From Bacteroidota bacterium (GTDB taxonomy: Bacteria > Bacteroidota > Bacteroidia > Bacteroidales > JAADJA01), in NCBI GenBank assembly GCA_024278155.1, contig JAJRTT010000387.1, positions 1 to 6,021 of the forward strand: a stretch of 6,021 nucleotides of DNA. Direction: 5' to 3'. The notes beneath the pieces are model-generated. The model was not told where the DNA came from, made no database searches, and saw only the letters and a list, made by a program, of their open reading frames with translations. A program made the translations under genes and the position numbers. Below are positions 1 through 5,018 of this stretch, piece after piece; positions within the stretch are counted from its first letter, which is position 1, and each line of letters begins with the position of its first letter.

Positions 1-1058
1 ATTGCCTCTTCCCTTCATTGGGCGATGATGAAGACGGGGTAAGTATTCCCGATTCAGTTTCCCCCGGACAGAGCGTCAACATAAATGTTATTGCTTCGGT
101 TGATGGTTTTCTTGATGGTTGGATGGATTTCGATTTAAATGAAAGTTGGGCCGGTGCAGGTGAAAAAATATTTGTTTCCACACCTTTAACCACAGGTGCA
201 AACACACTCGTTATTTCGATTCCCACAACGGCTTTTTTAGGCCAATCGTTCTTGCGGCTCAGGTTTCGGGATTATATCGCACCTTTGGGTTTTGACGGTG
301 TTGCTGCAAATGGCGAAGTTGAAGACTATGCCGTGCTGATTGTTCAGCCACAATTTAATATTGATGTGAAAGTAATCATTGGCGGGGCAGTAATGCCCGG
401 TTGGGGCATTGGTGAACCAAATATCATGGATACAGTTCTGAACGCAAGCCTAAGCTTGCCCATAATCCAGCCCTATGATGATGCAAGCGCTATTTGGTAC
501 TATCCTGGAACCGAAACGGTTTTATCGATCCCGCAAACGGATATTGTTGATTGGGTGATACTTGAATTGCGCGAAACATCCGGAGGGCCGGCTACGGCAA
601 CCAGTACAACGATAATAAACAGGCAAGCTGCATTTTTGTTGAGCAATGGATCTGTTGTATCGCTTGACGGCAAAAGTTTGCCTTCGGTAAATTACATGGT
701 GTCAGCTAACCTTTATATTGTGGTCTGGCACCGGAACCACCTGGGGATAATGTCGGCAAGCCCTCTAAACTATGATGGTTTGTTTACAAGGTCCTATGAC
801 TTTACAACTGCTGCCGGCCAGGCTTATGGAAGCACAAATGCCCAAACAGAAATAGCACCAGGTTATTTTGGGATGATGCCTGGAGATGCCAATGGCGATG
901 GACAGGTTGATTTACTGGACAAAAACAATGTGTGGGATATAATAGTCGGGGGCACGGGTTATCTTTCAAGTGACTTCAACCTGGATTCCCAGGTCAATAA
1001 CCAGGATAAAAATAGTGCTTGGTTTTATTTTAATGGCAAAGTGGTTTTGATCCCTTAG
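1..1058 (+). CDS. Secreted/surface protein, 3' part: GEVED domain plus C-terminal dockerin-like calcium loops (partial)
   Basis: The frame is open to the left edge, reading CLFPSLGDDEDGV at the start, so the 5' end lies outside the window; the TTG at 18 is an internal leucine codon, not a start. Counting from that codon, residues 1-107 form a GEVED-type domain, a beta-rich module of large extracellular Bacteroidetes proteins: DDEDGV at 3-8, GWMDFD at 34-39, GEVEDY at 99-104. Residues of about 113-285 are a second extracellular domain with VDWVILELR and NLYIVVWHRNHLGIMSA, a pattern I recall from C-termini of Bacteroidetes surface proteins but cannot name. Residues 290-301 and 319-330 are two dockerin-like calcium loops (DANGDGQVDLLD and DFNLDSQVNNQD), each followed by KN-x-x-W. 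The chain ends in KVVLIP with no T9SS sorting domain. An extracellular role in adhesion, matrix or substrate binding is inferred; any catalytic domain would lie upstream. Confidence 0.85.
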   Translation, partial: CLFPSLGDDEDGVSIPDSVSPGQSVNINVIASVDGFLDGWMDFDLNESWAGAGEKIFVSTPLTTGANTLVISIPTTAFLGQSFLRLRFRDYIAPLGFDGVAANGEVEDYAVLIVQPQFNIDVKVIIGGAVMPGWGIGEPNIMDTVLNASLSLPIIQPYDDASAIWYYPGTETVLSIPQTDIVDWVILELRETSGGPATATSTTIINRQAAFLLSNGSVVSLDGKSLPSVNYMVSANLYIVVWHRNHLGIMSASPLNYDGLFTRSYDFTTAAGQAYGSTNAQTEIAPGYFGMMPGDANGDGQVDLLDKNNVWDIIVGGTGYLSSDFNLDSQVNNQDKNSAWFYFNGKVVLIP

Positions 1059-1070
1059 ATTAATAGAAGT

Positions 1071-1127
1071 CCCCTAAATGTTATGTCACATAACTATGAC
1101 AAGTATTTGGTGGGTTGCGGTTTTTTT
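1071..1127 (+). terminator. Possible intrinsic terminator of the GEVED-domain gene
   Basis: The transcript can fold CCCCTAAAT (1071-1079) against ATTTGGTGGG (1105-1114), with one G-U pair and one bulged T. Inside it lies a perfect 6-bp hairpin, GTTATG-TCA-CATAAC (1080-1094). Six bases after the stem comes a run of seven T (1121-1127). The start, 13 bases after the stop codon, fits a terminator. The bulge, the unpaired stretch 1095-1104 and the gap before the T run make it imperfect. Confidence 0.33.
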
Positions 1128-1301
1128 ATTCCCTCAGTAATTTCCCAAATCATAAACAGGACAAACCTGTTTTAGGGATGGGTTGAATATGTATTTTCAG
1201 GTCTCTTTTTTGATTATTGACTTGTTTGTGTTTTATGACTACACTTCCATAAAATCTCTCTTAGTGTAAGAGAAGGGGGATATTGGTTGTCCGTTCAATG
1301 C

Positions 1302-1345
1302 AAAAACATTGAGCCTGTCAAAAAGATTGTTTTCAACAGGCTCAA
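1302..1345 (-). terminator. Intrinsic terminator of the C1q-like/T9SS operon, REP-like hairpin
   Basis: TTGAGCCTGT (1309-1318) and ACAGGCTCAA (1336-1345) are a perfect 10-bp inverted repeat. Four further A-T pairs (AAAA 1320-1323, TTTT 1330-1333) can form inside it after a 2x2 mismatch, leaving a 5-base loop. Read on the minus strand, the hairpin lies 33 bases past the stop codon of the T9SS-sorted gene and is followed at once by TGTTTTTG, as expected for a rho-independent terminator. On the plus strand the next bases (GTTTGTGATG) are a poorer T tract. The core ACAGGCTCAA resembles a palindromic repeat I recall as dispersed in many Bacteroidetes genomes. Confidence 0.65.
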
Positions 1346-1377
1346 GTTTGTGATGAGTTTGATTTTGAATTGACCTT

Positions 1378-2967
1378 TTATCTGATCAAAACTTTTTCAG
1401 TTTTAAAATTTGAACCTGAAACCACTTTCACGACATAATAGCCGCGGCCATTATTTATATGGATTTTGTTCAATTGCCCCGGGTATAATTTTGCCTGTGA
1501 AATCTCTTTTCCAAGCATATCATAAACAAATATTTGCCCAGGTGTATTCGCCTGATTGTTTATGAAAATTGAGTTTTCAAAGGAATAAACCCGGAAATAA
1601 CCTTTACTGTCATTTAGGTCAGTTGCGGTTATATCAAGTTTGAAATGCAATTCGAACCTGTCTTCGTAAATCCCATCATCAGTATAAAAATCGTAAACCG
1701 GGTTTTCTTTCAGATCCGTAATACCACCGCTTAGCTTGTCCTTGAGCCAGACGGAAATTGATGGATCAAAATTACCGAAGTCATCGACTTCAAAGGTATA
1801 CTCACTTGCAGTACCAACTTTTAACCCCAATAGAATGGTTATGCTTTCAGTTATTTCGGCCAAGAGGTTTACCGTTAGTTTTGTTCCATCCACAATGGAA
1901 TAAAGCTGTGGTGCATCTTCAATGCCAAATAGTTTATAAGCATCATAATCACTGTCAAATCCATTGGTTGCACCAGACAGTATTCCAATAAACATTTCAT
2001 CGGTAAAGCCATTACCTGTAAGGGTAATACTAATTATGTCCGGAGTGTTGTTCCCTCCTTTATAAAAAGTATTTGAACTATGGATGCGTTCGGCATTTGG
2101 AATGGTGATAGAAGGATTTGAAGCATTTGCCTTTACCCAAAACCCTTGAGTTGGCGGTATTTCGCCGTTTCCCAGGCCACCCAGACCGGTAACATAGTTC
2201 CATGTTTTGTATTGGGTGCCATCGTAAATATAAATTGTGGCGTCCACATTTGTTTTTGTCCACGACGAATTCCATTCCAGGGCAGAAGGGTAGGGGTTGC
2301 CCAGCTCGTTCCAACCTTCACCTTTATCAGTACCTGTATTGTAAGTAATGGTCGGGGAATAATCGCCTGTGTTCAATAAGCCTGTAAAGACCACATCGGT
2401 AGGCCCTGAAATTGTACTGGCCGAATAGGCATGGTATCCGCGGGCAACTGTTAACGGTTCTGAAGCAGAGGTGATGAAGGCCCATATGCTGTCCGGTTCG
2501 TTCCATTTATACAAATAAACACCAGTATAAACTCCTGACAAAGCTGAAGCCACAGGTGACGAAATCATATGCCATTGGTCTGTCGAAATATGTTGCTTGA
2601 CAATTGCCTTGCCCCCGCTCACAGAGCCATTGCAAATCAAAGAAGCCATATTTGCACTGTTGTTCGCTTCCAATAAAAGACTGTCAGCAAGTGTGAGGTC
2701 TCCATTAACCGTTACATAGGAATCATTTGGAATAGTAAGTTTGTAAGTTGAGGAAGAAAAATCCACCTTCATATTTCCAAGTATTATCTGGTCAGCTGTT
2801 GTGCCGCTGAGTGTCATATCGCCGCTTCCGCCGAATTTTATGTAATTCGTGGAAGATGACTGTATAAAGCCTCCATTGTTGTTTTCAATACCCTGGGAGA
2901 ATGAGATTGTCGTCAGTCCCATCAGGAAGGTGAAAAGAAAAAGGCTTATTGTTTTATTCGTTTTCAT
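1378..2967 (-). CDS. T9SS-sorted surface protein with C-terminal Por sorting domain
   Basis: The 529-residue product has a signal peptide: lysines at 2 and 5, a hydrophobic core 7-21 and a likely cleavage at SFS|Q (24/25). Residues of about 60-125 look like short beta repeats (VTVNGDLTLADSLLL, GKAIVKQHIS). Residues 130-300 carry hallmarks of large Bacteroidetes surface proteins: WHMISSPV (132-139), GWNELGNPYP (218-227) and IPPTQGFWVKA (270-280). Residues 457-529 are a type A T9SS C-terminal sorting domain, with VYDMLGKEI (481-489), GYYVVKV (509-515) and a final KTEKVLIR. In the known pathway such a protein crosses the inner membrane by Sec and the outer membrane by T9SS, then is anchored on the surface or released. 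No enzyme motif is visible and the substrate is unknown. The ATG at 2967 sits 4 bases after the stop of the C1q-like gene; no Shine-Dalgarno sequence is seen (AATATC before the ATG), normal for this phylum. It is very likely co-transcribed with that gene. Confidence 0.9.
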   Translation of the reverse strand: MKTNKTISLFLFTFLMGLTTISFSQGIENNNGGFIQSSSTNYIKFGGSGDMTLSGTTADQIILGNMKVDFSSSTYKLTIPNDSYVTVNGDLTLADSLLLEANNSANMASLICNGSVSGGKAIVKQHISTDQWHMISSPVASALSGVYTGVYLYKWNEPDSIWAFITSASEPLTVARGYHAYSASTISGPTDVVFTGLLNTGDYSPTITYNTGTDKGEGWNELGNPYPSALEWNSSWTKTNVDATIYIYDGTQYKTWNYVTGLGGLGNGEIPPTQGFWVKANASNPSITIPNAERIHSSNTFYKGGNNTPDIISITLTGNGFTDEMFIGILSGATNGFDSDYDAYKLFGIEDAPQLYSIVDGTKLTVNLLAEITESITILLGLKVGTASEYTFEVDDFGNFDPSISVWLKDKLSGGITDLKENPVYDFYTDDGIYEDRFELHFKLDITATDLNDSKGYFRVYSFENSIFINNQANTPGQIFVYDMLGKEISQAKLYPGQLNKIHINNGRGYYVVKVVSGSNFKTEKVLIR

Positions 2968-2971
2968 GATA

Positions 2972-4108
2972 TTAGCTCAATTTGTGAATGGATACATATG
3001 CCCATGGTGCTCCGGGCAATAGTGGCAATGGCACACCAGCTGTATGATAGGCATGGATTTCGATTTTGTCGCCAGGTATCAGATAAATAATGTCGGCAAT
3101 ATTTGGTGCATTGTTGAATACCAGTGCTTCACCCGGGCCACCAAGGAGATTTATCATTAAGTTATTTCCGGCAGAATAAAACACAGGTACACCTCCAGAA
3201 GGTGTAAGTACCAGCCAAATGGAGACATAAGCGTAAGGGGCAGGAATTGGCGTTGGAAGACCTTCCTCTTCCAATACATATTCGCACCTTGAATTTACCT
3301 GGTAATATCCTTCCTCAGTTGCTGTAAAAAATGCGGTTGTCCCTGGTCCAGTGTAAATAGTAAATTCGCTGTGTTCGTCAAATCCCGGATATACAGGTGT
3401 GTCAAGATCAAATTCGATGGGTGTGGAAACACCTGATGGGATCATTTGCAAATGGTTCTGGTAATATGCCCTTGCACGGCTTTGATGGTTAAAGTCGACA
3501 ATTCCTTCTATTGGGTTTTCAGTATGTATGCGCATCATGGTTGTAGGATCTACATATCCCCCCGCACCGGAACCAGTTAAGCCTGATGTGCTTGAGATTT
3601 CAAAATTATCACTGTCATCGTTATCGATACCTGTGGAAAATGCCCCAGCAGTAACTGAAAATTCCTGCGAAGCATCACCTGTACCCGTTTGTTCAATTAA
3701 GAGTGCCGGGCTTGTATTGGTATTGCTTTCAAAGACATTAACATTGGTAGTCGGCGAAGAAGTCCCGATTCCCAGCCAATCGCTCATAGTTGAAAGATAT
3801 GTGAAGCTGCTGGTTTTTGACCAAAGCTGGCCGTAAGAAACTTCGGTCCAAATCAAACCATTGTAATACCAATAACTGGAAGTTCCGGTGTCGTAGACCG
3901 TTAAACCGGTTGCAGGGCTCGCAATTCCGGTACGTGCGGCTGATGTGAGTCGGGGCATCAACATACCACTGCCCGTAGAGTAAACATCCAAAACGGCCGA
4001 AGCATCGGCTGTATGGGAAACATCACTGATACTGATGTTTTGGGCACTTATTATCCCAGTGGAAAAAATAAGTGCGAAAGCGAATAGGGTAATCATCATT
4101 TTTTTCAT
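2972..4108 (-). CDS. Exported protein with C-terminal C1q/TNF-like domain
   Basis: The 378-residue product starts with a signal peptide (MKKMMI, hydrophobic core 5-20, likely cleavage ISA|Q at 22/23). Residues 23-90 match an N-terminal pattern common in Bacteroidetes exported proteins of tail-fibre-like architecture: ASAVLDVYSTGSGMLMPRL and GLTVYDTGTSSYWYYNGLIW. WLGIGTSSPTTNVNVFE (111-127) is the 'GIGT-x-x-P' motif that often precedes fibre or shaft regions. Residues of about 208-378 resemble a C1q/TNF jelly roll: SRARAYYQN (210-218), FFTATEEGYYQVNSRCEY (260-277), YSAGNNLMI (311-319), IYLIPGDKIEIHAYHT (341-356) and a closing YVSIHKLS. Such domains usually form trimers and bind ligands. There is no T9SS sorting domain, so its final site (periplasm, or surface with its partner) is unknown. 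It is the first gene of a two-gene operon and is divergent from the response regulator. The ATG at 4108 is chosen because the signal peptide begins there; an ATG four codons later (codon 4) is possible. The C1q call rests on pattern recall, not a profile search. Confidence 0.85.
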   Translation of the reverse strand: MKKMMITLFAFALIFSTGIISAQNISISDVSHTADASAVLDVYSTGSGMLMPRLTSAARTGIASPATGLTVYDTGTSSYWYYNGLIWTEVSYGQLWSKTSSFTYLSTMSDWLGIGTSSPTTNVNVFESNTNTSPALLIEQTGTGDASQEFSVTAGAFSTGIDNDDSDNFEISSTSGLTGSGAGGYVDPTTMMRIHTENPIEGIVDFNHQSRARAYYQNHLQMIPSGVSTPIEFDLDTPVYPGFDEHSEFTIYTGPGTTAFFTATEEGYYQVNSRCEYVLEEEGLPTPIPAPYAYVSIWLVLTPSGGVPVFYSAGNNLMINLLGGPGEALVFNNAPNIADIIYLIPGDKIEIHAYHTAGVPLPLLPGAPWAYVSIHKLS

Positions 4109-4152
4109 AACATTAAGTTTTTAAGTTGTTTATAAATAGTTTGATTTGTCAA

Positions 4153-4184
4153 TTGTGATTTGCGTTTCTTTTTTGTTAGTTTTG
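4153..4184 (+). promoter_or_regulatory. Candidate Bacteroidetes promoter for the response regulator
   Basis: TAGTTTTG at 4177-4184 is an exact match to the Bacteroidetes -7 consensus TAnnTTTG. A TTG at 4153-4155 lies 21 bases upstream, within the 17-23 base spacing reported for this phylum's TTG/-33 element. Transcription would start near 4190 and leave a leader of about 120 bases before the regulator's ATG at 4314. Short consensus boxes occur by chance in AT-rich DNA, so this is a prediction. Confidence 0.45.
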
Positions 4185-4234
4185 CAACAACATCAAACCC
4201 AAAACACAATCCCGGACATTCGGGAATTCAAAAG

Positions 4235-4242
4235 CAAAAGTA
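4235..4242 (-). promoter_or_regulatory. Candidate -7 element for the C1q-like/T9SS operon
   Basis: Read on the minus strand this is TACTTTTG, an exact match to TAnnTTTG, and I found no other exact match on this strand between 4109 and 4313. It lies 126 bases before the ATG at 4108. No TTG is present 17-23 bases upstream (toward higher coordinates), so the -33 half is missing and the promoter would be weak or need an activator. Confidence 0.3.
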
Positions 4243-4249
4243 ATTGCAG

Positions 4250-4269
4250 GTCGAAGGGAAGTGTTCGAC
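4250..4269. repeat. Inverted repeat GTCGAA-N8-TTCGAC
   Basis: GTCGAA (4250-4255) and TTCGAC (4264-4269) are perfect inverted copies around GGGAAGTG, and a G-T and an A-T pair can extend the arms by two bases. It lies just upstream (on the minus strand) of the candidate -7 element 4242-4235 and within the predicted leader of the response regulator. It could be a binding site for a dimeric regulator or an RNA hairpin. There is no direct evidence for either. Confidence 0.35.
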
Positions 4270-4274
4270 TTTAT

Positions 4275-4311
4275 AATCAATTAAAATCAATTAGTGTTAA
4301 ACAGTGTTAAA
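4275..4311 (+). repeat. Two pairs of 10-base-period direct repeats before the response regulator start
   Basis: AATCAATTA occurs at 4275-4283 and 4285-4293, and AGTGTTAAA at 4293-4301 and 4303-4311. Each pair is exact with a period of 10 bases, so the units lie on one face of the DNA. OmpR/PhoB-type regulators are known to bind tandem direct repeats spaced about one helical turn apart, and the gene that follows encodes such a regulator. An autoregulatory operator that also covers the translation start is therefore plausible. The repeats are AT-rich, so chance or translation-start composition remains an alternative. Confidence 0.5.
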
Positions 4312-4313
4312 AA

Positions 4314-5018
4314 ATGGGGAAACCGGGCATTTTGATTGTTGAAGATGACCTCTATTTGGGAATTCTGCTGAAAGATATTTTTGAAAATAAGGGTTTTGAG
4401 GCCAGGCATTTTACACGAGCTTTGGATGGCCTGGAATCTTTCAAAGAGAATAAATACGACCTGTGTTTGTTCGATATTGATCTTCCCGATGAGAACGGTT
4501 TTACCCTTGCCAAAAAAATTAAGAACATCAACGATGACATACCTGTTATTTTCCTTACTGCCCAAACAATGAAAGAAGATATTATTACCGGTCTTTCCCT
4601 TGGTGCCGATGATTACATAAAAAAACCTTTTAACCTGGATGAGTTGGTACTGCGGGTAAACAATATTCTGAAAAGAGCCGGCAAATCATATAATGCAAAT
4701 GAAAGCAGTATCTTCCAAATCGGGCAATTCAAGTTTGATTATGCATTTCAGCAATTGATTTTTGTGGAAGAAGAACAGGTCCTGACCCACAAAGAGGCCG
4801 AACTGTTGAAGATGTTTTGTGAGAACAAAAATCAAATACTGAAAAGAGAAGAGGTAATCGAAAAAATATGGGGCGAATATACCCTGAGCCATATCCGGAG
4901 CATGGATGTATATATTACACGACTGCGGAAGTACCTGAAAAAAGACTCCTCAGTCGAAATTGTGAACGTAAGGGGAGAAGGATATAAACTAAGGATTGAC
5001 AGGAGGGAAATTGGTTAA
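4314..5018 (+). CDS. OmpR/PhoB-family response regulator
   Basis: The 234-residue product is a full-length two-component DNA-binding regulator. Residues 5-118 are the receiver: acidic pocket E10-D11-D12, phospho-acceptor D54 in LFDIDLPDENG, switch residues T82 (FLTAQ) and Y101, and the conserved K104-P105 of YIKKPF. Residues of about 132-230 are a winged-helix effector domain, with the transactivation-loop/recognition region LKREEVIEKIWGEY and SMDVYITRLRKYL and the wing hairpin IVNVRGEGYKL. All residues needed for phosphorylation are present. It presumably receives phosphate from the kinase encoded on the other strand just downstream and controls genes nearby; both points are inferred. The ATG at 4314 begins directly before the first receiver strand (ILIVEDD) and has an A-rich rather than Shine-Dalgarno leader. 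Its last 30 bases, including the stop, overlap the kinase gene's 3' end. The target genes and signal cannot be read from the sequence, so no gene symbol is given. Confidence 0.96.
   Translation: MGKPGILIVEDDLYLGILLKDIFENKGFEARHFTRALDGLESFKENKYDLCLFDIDLPDENGFTLAKKIKNINDDIPVIFLTAQTMKEDIITGLSLGADDYIKKPFNLDELVLRVNNILKRAGKSYNANESSIFQIGQFKFDYAFQQLIFVEEEQVLTHKEAELLKMFCENKNQILKREEVIEKIWGEYTLSHIRSMDVYITRLRKYLKKDSSVEIVNVRGEGYKLRIDRREIG

Larger units (their letters stand above)
1059..1377. other. Convergent intergenic region without a gene
   Basis: This 319-base stretch separates the 3' ends of two converging genes. I see no convincing coding frame or RNA gene in it. It holds a possible plus-strand terminator (1071-1127), a 7-bp hairpin AAACAGG/CCTGTTT (1154-1172), a 7-bp hairpin TCTCTTA/TAAGAGA with a 3-base loop (1257-1273), and the strong hairpin 1309-1345 assigned to the minus-strand operon. 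The two middle hairpins lack a T run on the plus side and have no assigned role. The number of hairpins suits a region that ends transcription from both sides. Confidence 0.7.
4109..4313. promoter_or_regulatory. Shared divergent control region between the exported-protein operon and the response regulator
   Basis: These 205 AT-rich bases lie between two divergent start codons and must hold at least the nearest promoters for both. They contain Bacteroidetes-type promoter elements on each strand (4153-4184 plus; 4235-4242 minus), an inverted repeat TCCCG-GACATT-CGGGA (4210-4225), an inverted repeat GTCGAA/TTCGAC (4250-4269) and two pairs of 10-base-period direct repeats (4275-4311). Neither start codon has a recognisable Shine-Dalgarno sequence. 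The bases before the regulator's ATG are A-rich (TTAAAAA), typical of translation starts in this phylum. Confidence 0.7.

Noticed and set aside
18..20. TTG as the start codon of the GEVED-domain protein
   Set aside because: The frame stays open to the left edge and the residues before it (CLFPS) lead smoothly into the GEVED domain, so it is an internal leucine of a larger gene.
1154..1172. Hairpin AAACAGG-ACAAA-CCTGTTT as a plus-strand terminator
   Set aside because: It is followed by TAGGGATGGG with no T run and lies about 95 bases past the stop codon; the structure at 1071-1127 is a better candidate.
1257..1273. Hairpin TCTCTTA-GTG-TAAGAGA as a second minus-strand terminator
   Set aside because: The following minus-strand bases (GATTTTATGG) give only a weak T tract, and the hairpin at 1309-1345 comes first and is stronger.
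1758..2379. Short open frames on both strands (1758-1991 plus, 2078-2321 minus, 2146-2379 plus)
   Set aside because: All lie inside the well-supported T9SS-sorted gene in other frames and show no signal peptide or motif of their own.
3528..3836. Open frame of 102 codons on the plus strand
   Set aside because: It is antisense to the C1q-like gene, with no recognisable domain or promoter.
4272..4277. TATAAT as a promoter -10 box for the response regulator
   Set aside because: It has no matching -35, and the Bacteroidetes housekeeping sigma factor uses TAnnTTTG rather than the E. coli-type box; the match is expected by chance in AT-rich DNA.
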